This document shows positions 1 through 8,175 of a stretch of 64,000 nucleotides of DNA, piece after piece; positions within the stretch are counted from its first letter, which is position 1; each line of letters opens with the position of its first letter. Location: positions 4,154,001-4,218,000 of the forward strand of contig NZ_CP074372.1 in assembly GCF_018362995.1 (NCBI RefSeq). Direction: 5' to 3'. The notes beneath the pieces were generated by a model that was not told where the DNA came from, did not search any database, and saw only the letters and a program-made list of their open reading frames with translations. The stretch comes from Chryseobacterium indologenes. Lineage in GTDB: Bacteria > Bacteroidota > Bacteroidia > Flavobacteriales > Weeksellaceae. Both the position numbers and the translations under genes were made by a program.

Positions 1-161
1 AAGTTACTTTGGTGAAAGCAGATCTTGAAGCTGATACATTCTTTCCGAAAATAGATCCGAAAATCTGGAAGAAAACAAACGAAATCTGCCATGAGAAAGA
101 TGAAAAGAATGGGTATGATTTCTGTTTCCAGACGTTTGAAAAAATAAAAAAAGAAGCTTAA
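1..161 (+). CDS. folA: dihydrofolate reductase, C-terminal fragment
   Basis: This is the 3' end of a gene that enters from the left edge, read in the frame beginning at base 3 and ending at TAA 159-161. The visible 52 residues carry a run FFPKIDPKIWKK followed by acidic and aromatic positions (DEKNGYDFCF) and a final FE-K tail. That pattern matches the last beta strands of bacterial dihydrofolate reductase, which makes tetrahydrofolate from dihydrofolate with NADPH. The active-site half lies outside the window, so the call rests on the C-terminus only. Confidence 0.8.
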   Translation, partial: VTLVKADLEADTFFPKIDPKIWKKTNEICHEKDEKNGYDFCFQTFEKIKKEA

Positions 162-254
162 TCAGCAATAGTCAATTTTTTGCTTTGTAAAATGGATTTT
201 CTAATACATAAAAAAATTAACAAGTACAACGAATTGACCATTCACAATTGACTT

Positions 255-287
255 TTTGAACTTTAAGCCTTAAATTTATTATCTTTG
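255..287 (+). promoter_or_regulatory. flavobacterial-type promoter (TTTG-N21-TATCTTTG)
   Basis: A TTTG at 255-258 lies 21 bases before TATCTTTG at 280-287, a good match to the Bacteroidota -33/-7 consensus (TTTG, about 19-21 bases, TAnnTTTG). The start codon of the following gene is at 306, which leaves a short leader. Confidence 0.65.
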
Positions 288-305
288 CACTTCTAAAATT
301 TAATA

Positions 306-875
306 ATGAATAAATACATAAAAATTGCAATAGCAGCAGTTCTTATCCTTGCAGGACTTTATCTGATGATTTTTACAAGAAATCTGGGATGGGGTATTGT
401 TGTTTTTCTTTTAGCTTCATCCCCGATCTTACTATTCTTTAAAAATGAATATATCCTGTTGGCATTCTGGCAACTGAGAAAACAGAATATGGAAAAAGCC
501 GGCGAGTGGTTGTCAAAAATAACTGATTATAAAGGACAGCTTCACAAAACTCAATATGGATATTATCACTATTTATTGGGATTAACACAAGCCCAGGATC
601 ACCCTGCAAAAGTAGAACCTTTCATGAAGAAAGCCCTGGAATATGGTTTGAATATGAAACATGACAGAGCAATGGCTACTCTAAATCTTGCAGCAGCGGC
701 TATTTCTAAAGGAAGAAAACAGGAAGGACAGAAACTGTTGGAAGAAGCGAAAAGATTAGACAGCGCCGGAATGATGACGGATCAGATCAAAATGATGAAA
801 GATCAGCTGAAAATGCCGACGATGCAGAAGCACATGCACAATCCTAATATGAGAAATAGAGGGAAATTCTTCTAA
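306..875 (+). CDS. membrane-anchored TPR-like protein of unknown function
   Basis: A 189-residue protein with two hydrophobic helices at the N-terminus (about residues 7-24 and 28-46), then a soluble helical region (about 55-165) whose paired helices and A/L/G spacing resemble degenerate tetratricopeptide repeats. The C-terminus is Met- and Lys-rich. It probably sits in the inner membrane with the TPR-like part as a protein-binding module, but no partner is indicated by the neighbours. I do not recognise a named family. It has its own promoter and its own terminator, so it is likely monocistronic. Confidence 0.75.
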   Translation: MNKYIKIAIAAVLILAGLYLMIFTRNLGWGIVVFLLASSPILLFFKNEYILLAFWQLRKQNMEKAGEWLSKITDYKGQLHKTQYGYYHYLLGLTQAQDHPAKVEPFMKKALEYGLNMKHDRAMATLNLAAAAISKGRKQEGQKLLEEAKRLDSAGMMTDQIKMMKDQLKMPTMQKHMHNPNMRNRGKFF

Positions 876-896
876 TCAACATATACATACAATATA

Positions 897-928
897 AAAG
901 TCCTGATTTTTCAGGACTTTTTGTTTTT
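897..928 (+). terminator. rho-independent terminator, probably bidirectional
   Basis: A perfect 10-bp stem (AAAGTCCTGA, 897-906; TCAGGACTTT, 911-920) with a four-base loop is followed by a T-rich run. It ends the TPR-like gene and can also serve the convergent TRIC gene, since the stem begins with A residues. Confidence 0.8.
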
Positions 929-976
929 TATGTGTGGAGTTTTAAAAGTGTCTTTTTAGGCAAAACTTTTATTAAG

Positions 977-1612
977 TTACATTTCCGAATTGTTATGATC
1001 ATAACCATAAAATTTAGGCATCTGCCAATGGTATTTCACAGCAAACGTTCGTATAGCGACAATAAGAAGTATGGTGAGAATCTGTACAAAGGTGTAGGAA
1101 AGGAGAGAGTATTTTGTCATCAGTAAGAATACTGATCCTCCCACGATACATGCTGTAGCATAGATTTCTTTTCTGAAAATCAAAGGGATCCTGTTGAGCA
1201 ATATATCCCGGATAATCCCACCAAAACAGCCGGTAATGGTTCCCAATGCGATACAGATCATAGGATGTATGCCTGCATTTAAGCCTTTCTGAACTCCGAT
1301 AATGGTAAATAATCCAAGCCCGAAGCTGTCGAAGATAAAGAGAGTTACCTTAAAGTTTTTCTCAAGGGATTTGAATACCATTGAAAAAATACTGGTCACC
1401 AGAATCAGGGTACACATTAGTATATCATGCATCCAGAATACGGGAATATCAAGCAGTAGGTCTCTTACAGTTCCGCCTCCCACAGAGGTTACGAATGCAA
1501 TAATAAGCACTCCGAATGGATCAAGCCGTTTCTGCATGGCTGCAAAACTTCCCGACATGGAAAAGGCAATGGTCCCCAGGACTTCTATGGCAAAATTGAA
1601 CTGTTCGTGCAT
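977..1612 (-). CDS. trimeric intracellular cation (TRIC/UPF0126) channel family protein
   Basis: A 211-residue, very hydrophobic protein with about seven transmembrane helices in two internally similar halves. The first half holds the family motif SVGGGTVRDLLL (about residues 43-54) and the second the related GCFGGIIRDILL (about 128-139). Bacterial TRIC/UPF0126 proteins (YadS, YicG) have this double GG-x-x-RD architecture and act as homotrimeric monovalent-cation channels in the inner membrane. The physiological role in Bacteroidota is not known. It is convergent with the upstream TPR-like gene. Confidence 0.88.
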   Translation of the reverse strand: MHEQFNFAIEVLGTIAFSMSGSFAAMQKRLDPFGVLIIAFVTSVGGGTVRDLLLDIPVFWMHDILMCTLILVTSIFSMVFKSLEKNFKVTLFIFDSFGLGLFTIIGVQKGLNAGIHPMICIALGTITGCFGGIIRDILLNRIPLIFRKEIYATACIVGGSVFLLMTKYSLLSYTFVQILTILLIVAIRTFAVKYHWQMPKFYGYDHNNSEM

Positions 1613-1624
1613 AAATTATGAATG

Positions 1625-1640
1625 ATAAGTAATGAGCAAT
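1625..1640 (+). repeat. 16-bp inverted repeat, left arm
   Basis: ATAAGTAATGAGCAAT at 1625-1640 is the exact reverse complement of 2039-2054. The two arms bracket the four-helix-bundle gene on both sides, just outside its coding region. Confidence 0.8.
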
Positions 1641-1661
1641 GAGTAATAAAAATTATGCCAT

Positions 1662-2036
1662 TTAAATTTGAGACAATTTAAACTTATAGGTAGTCATAAC
1701 TTTTACAAGTTCTTCACATTCTTTTTTTAAATGTAAAATTTTTTCTGGACTTAAATATTCTAATTCTTCAATAATTTCAAGCCAAAGTTGAGTTTCATCA
1801 ATTTCTTCGACTACTATGCACATTTTAGCAAACTTTTCTTTTTCGGATCTCGCCCTGTGTACTGCTCGGTAATTGGCAGCGACGGAGGTGGATGACCGAA
1901 TAATTTGTTTCCTTATTATTGAAATATCGTCCGAATAGGGTAATGAAGAAAGTGTTTTAATGATAGCAATAGAAAAGCTTTTTGTTCTTTCCCTGAAAAT
2001 CTGGTTAAAATCTATCCTATCAAAATTATTCATCAT
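1662..2036 (-). CDS. four helix bundle protein (23S rRNA intervening-sequence type)
   Basis: A 124-residue helical protein with the signature of the S23/TIGR02436 four-helix-bundle family: an N-terminal F-E/R-K helix, the run RSSTSVAANYRAVHRARSEKEK around residues 47-68 (family motif R-a/s-s-x-S-v-a-x-N-i-x-E-g), and an acidic E-x-x-E-x-x-x-W-L-E helix. Homologues are encoded in intervening sequences of some 23S rRNA genes and, in Bacteroidota, as scattered solitary genes. Function is unknown. Here it is not near an rRNA gene but lies between coaD and a TRIC gene and is flanked by a 16-bp inverted repeat, which suggests a mobile or recently inserted cassette. Confidence 0.85.
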   Translation of the reverse strand: MMNNFDRIDFNQIFRERTKSFSIAIIKTLSSLPYSDDISIIRKQIIRSSTSVAANYRAVHRARSEKEKFAKMCIVVEEIDETQLWLEIIEELEYLSPEKILHLKKECEELVKVMTTYKFKLSQI

Positions 2037-2038
2037 TT

Positions 2039-2054
2039 ATTGCTCATTACTTAT
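2039..2054 (-). repeat. 16-bp inverted repeat, right arm
   Basis: ATTGCTCATTACTTAT at 2039-2054 is the exact reverse complement of 1625-1640. It sits between the stop codon of coaD and the start of the four-helix-bundle gene. Confidence 0.8.
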
Positions 2055-2058
2055 ATAT

Positions 2059-2523
2059 TTATCTCTCTACTCTCACCGAGTCCGGAACCATCAGTTCATA
2101 TTCGCCGCCGTGGGTGATAATTTCCCTTACGATGCTGCTGCTGATGAAAGATTTTCCTGAAGAAGTCAGTAAGAATACGGTTTCCAGTTTTTTGTGGGCT
2201 AACGTTCTGTTGGTATGGGCAATTGCTTTTTCAAATTCAAAATCGGCGGGATTTCTTAATCCTCTGATAATGTATTGAGCATTTTTTTCAAAACAGTAGT
2301 CTACTGTTAAGCCTTCAAACGAATCTACTTCCACATTGGGAAATTCTGCTACTGAATTCTGGATAAATTCCATTCTTTTATCAAGAGGGAACATGTATTT
2401 CTTCTGAGAATTCTGCCCTATGGCGATGATTAATTTATCAAATAGCGGGGCTGCTCTTTCTATAATATCGTAATGTCCTAGTGTAATCGGGTCAAATGAT
2501 CCCGGGAAAACAGCAATTTTCAT
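2059..2523 (-). CDS. coaD: phosphopantetheine adenylyltransferase
   Basis: A 154-residue cytoplasmic nucleotidyltransferase catalysing the fourth step of coenzyme A synthesis, the transfer of AMP from ATP to 4'-phosphopantetheine. The N-terminal FPGSFDPITLGHYDII contains the T/HxGH nucleotide-binding motif (T14, H17). Further signatures are RGLRNPADFEFE (about residues 88-99) and the C-terminal ISSSIVRE (about 127-134), equivalent to the ISSTxxR motif. Length matches the family. It follows ddl on the same strand, separated by about 95 bases of short-word-rich spacer. Confidence 0.97.
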   Translation of the reverse strand: MKIAVFPGSFDPITLGHYDIIERAAPLFDKLIIAIGQNSQKKYMFPLDKRMEFIQNSVAEFPNVEVDSFEGLTVDYCFEKNAQYIIRGLRNPADFEFEKAIAHTNRTLAHKKLETVFLLTSSGKSFISSSIVREIITHGGEYELMVPDSVRVER

Positions 2524-2617
2524 GTTGTACGAGTTATGATTTTGAATTGTAAATTATCCGTTAAAAGCCATGGATTTTATATCTCTAACTTTTAACCTCT
2601 AATTTCTAACTTCTATA

Positions 2618-3607
2618 TTATTTATTAAGGGCTTTTTCAACTTCATTTCCACAAAGATCCATAATGGAAATTCCATAGTGTCTGGCCTGTTGCGGAAGAA
2701 TACTTGCAGGAGAGAATCCCGGATTGGTATTCATTTCAAGCATATAAGGAATTCCGTTCATTAAAATATATTCGCTTCTTGAAAAACCGCTCATTCCTAA
2801 TGAATTGTATGCTCTTTTAGCAATTTCTTCCACTCTTTTTGTGGTTTCGTCATCTATTCTTGCTGGTGTAATTTCTTCAGAAGCCCCTTCATATTTTGCT
2901 TCATAATCAAAAAACTCATTGGTAGGAACAATTTCTGTAATTCCCAGAACGATGGTTTCTCCTTTAAAATCGATAACTCCCACAGAAACTTCCATTCCAT
3001 CTAAGAAACTTTCAATCAGGATTTCATTATCTTCTTTGAATGCAATTTCAGTAGCAGCAATCAGTTCAGATTTTTCTTTTACTTTAGAGATTCCCAGAGA
3101 AGATCCGGATTGGTTGGGTTTTACAAATAGCGGAAGATTTAACTCTGATACAATCTCATCTACATTGATGTCTTCACCTTTTCTTAAATAGATGCTTTTT
3201 GCGGAAGGAATCCCATATTTTGATAATACGGCAAGAGTATCTTTTTTATTGAATGTGAGAGCGCTCTGGTAAAAATCACACCCGGTATATTTTTGACCTA
3301 TTGCATCCCAGTATGCCTGAAGAATTCCGTTTTCTCCCGGAGTTCCATGGATGATATTGAAGCAGGCATCAAATTTTAAGGTTTCTCCATTATCTAAAGT
3401 TACAGAAAAATCACCTCTGTTGATCTCGTATTTTTTATCATTTTCTCCTAAAAAATACCACTCATCTTTAAGGACTACTACTTTATATACGTCATAGAGA
3501 TTTCTGTCTAAAGAATCATAAATCAATTGTCCGCTTTTTAAAGAAACGACGTATTCATCAGAATAGCCCCCCATTACTACGGCAACACTTTTTTTGTTCA
3601 TAACCAT
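2618..3607 (-). CDS. ddl: D-alanine--D-alanine ligase
   Basis: A 329-residue ATP-grasp ligase that makes the D-Ala-D-Ala dipeptide of peptidoglycan. Seen are the N-terminal GGYSDEYVVSLKSG loop, the IIHGTPGENG loop (about residues 86-95), the LFVKPNQSGSSLGISKV phosphate-binding region, and the C-terminal metal-binding EMNTNPGFSP. Two in-frame ATGs (3607 and 3601) are equally acceptable starts. A TAAATTTG -7 element lies at 3624-3631 on the minus strand. The gene is divergent from the PASTA-protein gene. Confidence 0.97.
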   Translation of the reverse strand: MVMNKKSVAVVMGGYSDEYVVSLKSGQLIYDSLDRNLYDVYKVVVLKDEWYFLGENDKKYEINRGDFSVTLDNGETLKFDACFNIIHGTPGENGILQAYWDAIGQKYTGCDFYQSALTFNKKDTLAVLSKYGIPSAKSIYLRKGEDINVDEIVSELNLPLFVKPNQSGSSLGISKVKEKSELIAATEIAFKEDNEILIESFLDGMEVSVGVIDFKGETIVLGITEIVPTNEFFDYEAKYEGASEEITPARIDDETTKRVEEIAKRAYNSLGMSGFSRSEYILMNGIPYMLEMNTNPGFSPASILPQQARHYGISIMDLCGNEVEKALNK

Positions 3608-3623
3608 ATAGTATCAATTAAGG

Positions 3624-3631
3624 CAAATTTA
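3624..3631 (-). promoter_or_regulatory. -7 promoter element for ddl
   Basis: TAAATTTG on the minus strand fits TAnnTTTG exactly and ends 16 bases before the first ddl ATG. I could not see a clear -33 element. Confidence 0.5.
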
Positions 3632-3723
3632 AACATTTTATGTAATGCAATATGGGAAATCGGCAAATTTTAAGATCAAAAATGAATTGTGTTAAATAAA
3701 AAGTCCATTCTAAAATTATTAGC

Positions 3724-3731
3724 TATATTTG
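3724..3731 (+). promoter_or_regulatory. -7 promoter element for the PASTA-protein gene
   Basis: TATATTTG fits TAnnTTTG. It lies downstream of an in-frame GTG at 3689, so the transcript would begin after that codon. This argues that translation starts at ATG 3758. Confidence 0.55.
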
Positions 3732-3757
3732 CGGTTATAATTAAAGTATTTTTAAGT

Positions 3758-4843
3758 ATGCTTAAATCACTTTTCAATTGGAAAGTTTTACTGAATTTAG
3801 TAATAGCCATCGGTGTTTTTGCAGGGTTGGTATGGCTCACATTTCGCTGGTTGGAACACCATACAAATCATGGTCAGGAAATACCTGTTCCTAATATTGT
3901 TAATAAATCTATACATGACGCTGTTAAAATTTTAGATGATACAGGATTGGAATATGAAGTAGACAGTGCCAACTATAATCCTAAGTTCAGACCATTTCAG
4001 GTTCTTCAGGTTTATCCGGCACCGGGTTCCCGTGTAAAGGATGGAAGAACTGTACACCTTACAGTAAATCCTAGAACATGGGCTCCAATTGCAGTTCCGG
4101 ATGTTATCAATAAATATTCAGGACTGGCATTCCAGAGACTGGATCAGGTGGGTCTTAAAATTGGAGATACCATTTATGAGCCTAGTATTCAGAAAGATGC
4201 CCTTTTAAGGATTTTATATAAAGGAAATGCCGTAAATCCGGGAGCTCGTTTACCTAGATTCTCCGTAATTGACGTAGTAGTAGGATCAGGTCCTATGAGA
4301 AATATTTCGATTCCAAATGTAGTAGGGCTTACGGTAAAAGAAGCAAGAGCTGTTATTACCAAAAGTATGTTTGAAGTTGGATTGGTAGAACATGAAGATG
4401 GAAGCAATGACGAATCCGATATTATTTATTATCAGGATCCTGCTTCAGGAGATGTGCGTGACCAGGGAATGCAGATTGACCTTTGGGCCAGTAAAAAGAC
4501 TCCGGCAGAGCTAAGAGCGAAAATAGAGCAGTTGAATTCTATCTACCGCATGAAAGTAGATACTTCACTACCTCCGGTACGATATGAAGAAGTACAGCAT
4601 AACGAACCAAGTTATAGCGCTCCTGTAGTACCTGCTCCGGTACCTAGAAGAGAAACACCGAAGCCTGAAGTGCCAAAAACTGAGACCCCTAAGACTCAGA
4701 CAACGACTTCTAAACCTGCAGCTTCAGCAACAGATAAGCCTAAAACTTCTAATGCTGCTCCTGCTACAGCTAAACCAGCTGCTTCAACAACGACACAACA
4801 GCCTGCTCAAAAGCCAAAAGCTAAGAAGGTAGTCGTAGAATAA
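3758..4843 (+). CDS. membrane-anchored PASTA domain protein
   Basis: A 361-residue protein with a short cytoplasmic N-terminus, one transmembrane helix (about residues 10-30), three extracytoplasmic PASTA domains (about 40-106, 108-180 and 183-248, each with a P-x-[VI] start and a G-x-x-V-x-x-G turn) and a long Pro/Thr/Ala/Lys-rich tail. PASTA domains bind peptidoglycan or stabilise cell-wall proteins; here there is no kinase or transpeptidase domain attached. Adjacent ddl fits a cell-wall role. An in-frame GTG 69 bases upstream gives a longer reading frame, but a promoter element lies inside that extension, so ATG 3758 is chosen. Confidence 0.87.
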   Translation: MLKSLFNWKVLLNLVIAIGVFAGLVWLTFRWLEHHTNHGQEIPVPNIVNKSIHDAVKILDDTGLEYEVDSANYNPKFRPFQVLQVYPAPGSRVKDGRTVHLTVNPRTWAPIAVPDVINKYSGLAFQRLDQVGLKIGDTIYEPSIQKDALLRILYKGNAVNPGARLPRFSVIDVVVGSGPMRNISIPNVVGLTVKEARAVITKSMFEVGLVEHEDGSNDESDIIYYQDPASGDVRDQGMQIDLWASKKTPAELRAKIEQLNSIYRMKVDTSLPPVRYEEVQHNEPSYSAPVVPAPVPRRETPKPEVPKTETPKTQTTTSKPAASATDKPKTSNAAPATAKPAASTTTQQPAQKPKAKKVVVE

Positions 4844-4916
4844 GATCAGATTAATATCAAAAATACAGGCTTCAACTGCAAAATGTTGAGGCCTTTTGTG
4901 TAAAAAATATAAAACA

Positions 4917-5990
4917 ATGTCAGAAGATAACGAAGATTTTTTAGATGAAGAATTATTAGATTCCAACAGTATTGAAAACATCGATATTGACGAGGAAAAT
5001 AAGGGATTGTATGAACATCTTAATATCACTGTTGACAGTAAACAGGAGCCATTAAGAATTGATAAGTTCCTTTTGATCTACAGACAGAATTCTTCAAGGA
5101 ATAAAATTTCACAGACCTGCAGAGCCGGAAATGTTGTAGTGAACGGAACACCGGTAAAACAGAATTACCGTGTGAAACCGGGAGATCAGATTTCGGTACT
5201 GCTTACCCATCCTCCAAGAGAGAATGTCATTATTCCGCAGGATATCCCTGTAAATATTATTTATGAAGATGATGACCTTGTAGTGGTAGATAAGGAAGCC
5301 GGGATGGTAGTACATCCGGGATTCGGAAACTGGGACGGTACATTGGTGAATGCACTGGCTTTCCATTTTGAAAAGAATGGAGCAAAGTCTGATCTTGACA
5401 GAGTAGGGCTTGTTCACAGGATTGATAAAGATACATCCGGACTGCTGGTAATTGCCAAGAATGAGTATGCATTAAGCTTTCTGGCGAAACAATTCTTCAA
5501 CAGAACAACCAAGAGGCTGTACTGGGCTTTTGTGTGGGGGAACCCTCAGGAAGATGAAGGTACTATCAGAGGTCATATCGGAAGACATCCTAAAAACAGG
5601 ATGCAGATGTCTGTTTATGAAGACGGCAGCCAGGGGAAACATGCAGTAACCCACTATAAAGTCTTAGAAAGGTTCAAATATATGACATGGGTAGAATGTA
5701 AACTTGAGACGGGAAGAACGCATCAGATCAGGGCGCATTTCAGACATATCGGCCATACTTTGTTTAATGATGAAAGATATGAGGGACACACTCCTTTAAG
5801 AGGGGTAAATCTTCCGAAATACAAAAAATTTATCAAAAATGTTTTCGAAATTTTACCCAGACATGCCCTTCATGCCCATACCCTCGGATTTATACACCCA
5901 ACGACTAAAAAGGAATTATATTTTGAGAGCCCAATGCCCAAAGATATGGCGGATGCTGTAAAAAAATGGAGAAATTATTTGGAAAACTAA
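4917..5990 (+). CDS. rluD: RluA/RluD-family 23S rRNA pseudouridine synthase
   Basis: A 357-residue enzyme that isomerises uridines in large-subunit rRNA. After an acidic, low-complexity N-terminus (about residues 1-35) comes an S4 RNA-binding domain (about 45-105), then the pseudouridine synthase domain with the catalytic motif HRIDKDTSG (catalytic Asp170) and the later ETGRTHQIRAH signature. RluD rather than RluA or RluC is suggested by the S4 domain and length, but paralogue assignment is not certain. ATG 4917 is preferred over an upstream in-frame TTG at 4896. It follows the PASTA gene by about 70 bases and may be co-transcribed. Confidence 0.9.
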   Translation: MSEDNEDFLDEELLDSNSIENIDIDEENKGLYEHLNITVDSKQEPLRIDKFLLIYRQNSSRNKISQTCRAGNVVVNGTPVKQNYRVKPGDQISVLLTHPPRENVIIPQDIPVNIIYEDDDLVVVDKEAGMVVHPGFGNWDGTLVNALAFHFEKNGAKSDLDRVGLVHRIDKDTSGLLVIAKNEYALSFLAKQFFNRTTKRLYWAFVWGNPQEDEGTIRGHIGRHPKNRMQMSVYEDGSQGKHAVTHYKVLERFKYMTWVECKLETGRTHQIRAHFRHIGHTLFNDERYEGHTPLRGVNLPKYKKFIKNVFEILPRHALHAHTLGFIHPTTKKELYFESPMPKDMADAVKKWRNYLEN

Positions 5991-6010
5991 AAATATATTG
6001 AGAATTTTTT

Positions 6011-6018
6011 TATATTTG
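6011..6018 (+). promoter_or_regulatory. -7 promoter element for the PorP/SprF gene
   Basis: TATATTTG fits TAnnTTTG and lies 23 bases before ATG 6042. An upstream in-frame TTG at 6024 would sit at or before the expected transcript start, which supports ATG 6042. Confidence 0.6.
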
Positions 6019-6041
6019 TTGAATTGAAATCAAGATTTGTT

Positions 6042-6992
6042 ATGAGAAAACTATATGCTATCGTATGTTTAGCTCTTTTGTCAAATGCATACAAAGCACA
6101 AGAATCACTACCATACTATCAGCAATATCTTTTGGATGGTGAGTTCCTGTTCAACCCAGCTCAATACGGAAAAACAGATTACGTACAGCTCAACGCCAAT
6201 TATCAACAACAATTTTCAAAGTTCAACAATTCTCCGAATGTTCAGTCAATCGGGATTAATGCGAATATCTTTGATAGAGTAGGTGCTGGTATTTCCGTGT
6301 TCAGAGACAGTAATGGACCTATCTCTGCGGGCGGTATCACGGCTGGTGCTTCATATTTTATTCCTCTGAGTAGTGAAGGAGACAGAAAAGACCAGTTCTC
6401 TTTCGGTACAAGTGTTAACTTCTATAACATGAACTTTGATTATTCTAAAATTAATACTGAAGAAGGAGGCGACCCGTTATTGAGAGGTGAGGAAAGTAAT
6501 ATCTTCATGGTGTATGCGAACTTCGGTTTGGCTGCTACCTATAGAGGCTTATTCGGAGGTGTTTCCGTAAATGATATCGCATTAAGTAATGATGCGTCTA
6601 TCGTAAACAACTACGAGCCTTCTCCAATTAAATTCTTCTTAAACTTAGGATATAACTGGAACATTGCTGATAATATTACAATTGCACCTTCAGCATTAAT
6701 CAACCTTAATACAAACTCAACGAGAATGATCGACTGGAACCTAATGGCGACTTTCTCTAATGATATCAACGCATTCTCTTTCGGGGTAAGCTACAGAACG
6801 GTTCAGAACAGATTTGACAATCAGAACCTGAGTATCTCTCCAATTGTAAAAGTGAGATTCAACAAATTCATGATCGGAGCAACGTATAACCTTGGAATAT
6901 CTGATATCCAGAGCTATGGTGGAAACAGCTTCATGATTGGTCTTGGTTATAACTTTGACAACTTTATTAATGCTAGAGGATTTAGATACTAA
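6042..6992 (+). CDS. PorP/SprF family type IX secretion outer-membrane protein
   Basis: A 316-residue protein beginning with a signal peptide (MRKLYAIVC..., cleavage likely near residue 20, after a KAQ), followed by the family hallmark of a Q-Y-x-x-x-FNPA segment (YLLDGEFLFNPAQYG) and a beta-barrel of alternating hydrophobic strands to the C-terminal aromatic residues. PorP/SprF proteins associate with the type IX secretion machinery and gliding apparatus of Bacteroidota. Solitary paralogues such as this are usually linked to particular secreted adhesins; none is adjacent here. A strong terminator ends the gene. Confidence 0.88.
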   Translation: MRKLYAIVCLALLSNAYKAQESLPYYQQYLLDGEFLFNPAQYGKTDYVQLNANYQQQFSKFNNSPNVQSIGINANIFDRVGAGISVFRDSNGPISAGGITAGASYFIPLSSEGDRKDQFSFGTSVNFYNMNFDYSKINTEEGGDPLLRGEESNIFMVYANFGLAATYRGLFGGVSVNDIALSNDASIVNNYEPSPIKFFLNLGYNWNIADNITIAPSALINLNTNSTRMIDWNLMATFSNDINAFSFGVSYRTVQNRFDNQNLSISPIVKVRFNKFMIGATYNLGISDIQSYGGNSFMIGLGYNFDNFINARGFRY

Positions 6993-7007
6993 TTAATTTA
7001 AATTAAA

Positions 7008-7015
7008 TAAATTTG
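7008..7015 (+). promoter_or_regulatory. possible -7 promoter element for hemW, overlapping a terminator
   Basis: TAAATTTG fits TAnnTTTG exactly and runs into the left arm of the terminator hairpin at 7016. A transcript starting a few bases downstream would carry only part of the hairpin before the hemW ATG at 7044. Confidence 0.4.
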
Positions 7016-7043
7016 AGCTCTGAAAAATTTCAGAGCTTTTTTT
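7016..7043 (+). terminator. rho-independent terminator abutting the hemW start codon
   Basis: A perfect 10-bp stem (AGCTCTGAAA, 7016-7025; TTTCAGAGCT, 7028-7037) is followed by TTTTTT at 7038-7043. The next base is the A of the hemW ATG. Confidence 0.85.
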
Positions 7044-8168
7044 ATGATATATATTCACATTCCGTTCTGTAAACAAAAATGCAGTTATTGTAACTTTCAT
7101 TTTTCAACATCCCTGAATTTCAAGGATGATATGCTTCGTGCCATGAAAACTGAACTGTTGCTCAGAAAAGATGAATTACAGAACAGAACTCTGAAATCCC
7201 TGTATTTTGGCGGGGGAACACCTTCTATTCTTTCCGTGGATGAAATCAATTCTTTAATTGATGAAGCATTACGGTATTTCAGTTTTGAAAAAGATATTGA
7301 AATCACGCTGGAAGCCAATCCGGATGATCTGGACAAAAGTTTTTTAAAGCAACTAGCCGGAACACCGGTGAACAGACTCTCTATTGGTACCCAAAGTTTT
7401 TTTGAAGAAGATTTAAAGTTAATGAACAGAGCCCACACTGCTTCCGAAGCAGAAGGGTCTATCAAGCGGGCACAGGACTTTGGCTTTGAAAACCTGAGTA
7501 TTGATCTGATCTACGGTTCACCAACCTCTAATCTAGAGATCTGGAAAGAAAACCTGAATAAAACAATTGCATTGGAAGTTCCTCATATTTCATCCTATGC
7601 TTTGACGGTAGAACCCAAAACAGCTTTGGAAAACTGGATTTCAAAAGGAAAAGTAAAAAGTCCGAAAGAAGAAGAACAGAACAGAGAATTCTATTACCTG
7701 TCTGACTTTTTAAAAGATAACGGCTTTGAACATTATGAAGTTTCCAATTTTGCCAAACCGGGATTCTACTCCCGTCATAATTCTTCCTATTGGAAATACC
7801 AGGAATATCTGGGAATAGGACCTTCGGCACATTCTTATAACGGCTTTGATGTCAGAAGCTGGAATGTAGCTAATAATCAGCAATACATTAAAAAGCTTAA
7901 TGATAAATTGCTGGCCAAAGAAGAAGAAATTCTTTCCCAGGAAGATCAGTTCAATGAAATGATCATGATTGGCTTGCGTACCATCTGGGGCGTGGATCTT
8001 ACGAGCTTAAAAAATAAGTTTTCAGATAGATTACTGGAACATTTTCAGACAGAAATCAAAACGAAAATAGAAGAAGGTATTTTAATCATTGAAAATGACC
8101 ATTTAAAAATTCCTGAGAAACATTGGTTTATGGCAGACGGAATTGCTTCAGATTTGTTTTTGGTTTAG
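7044..8168 (+). CDS. hemW: radical SAM heme chaperone HemW
   Basis: A 374-residue protein of the HemW family (formerly annotated as oxygen-independent coproporphyrinogen oxidase-like), thought to bind heme and insert it into haemoproteins. It opens with MIYIHIPFCKQKCSYC, which carries the radical-SAM CxxxCxxC cluster (C9, C13, C16). The GGGTPS SAM motif follows at about residues 56-61, and the RHNSSYW motif typical of HemW heme binding is near residue 246. The start is fixed by the canonical N-terminus. No ribosome binding site is possible in the usual place because the terminator's T-tract touches the ATG. Confidence 0.93.
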   Translation: MIYIHIPFCKQKCSYCNFHFSTSLNFKDDMLRAMKTELLLRKDELQNRTLKSLYFGGGTPSILSVDEINSLIDEALRYFSFEKDIEITLEANPDDLDKSFLKQLAGTPVNRLSIGTQSFFEEDLKLMNRAHTASEAEGSIKRAQDFGFENLSIDLIYGSPTSNLEIWKENLNKTIALEVPHISSYALTVEPKTALENWISKGKVKSPKEEEQNREFYYLSDFLKDNGFEHYEVSNFAKPGFYSRHNSSYWKYQEYLGIGPSAHSYNGFDVRSWNVANNQQYIKKLNDKLLAKEEEILSQEDQFNEMIMIGLRTIWGVDLTSLKNKFSDRLLEHFQTEIKTKIEEGILIIENDHLKIPEKHWFMADGIASDLFLV

Positions 8169-8175
8169 AATGAAA

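Noticed and set aside
3689..3757. N-terminal GTG extension of the PASTA protein
   Set aside because: A TATATTTG promoter element at 3724-3731 lies inside it, so the mRNA should begin after the GTG. The ATG at 3758 gives a normal short cytoplasmic terminus.
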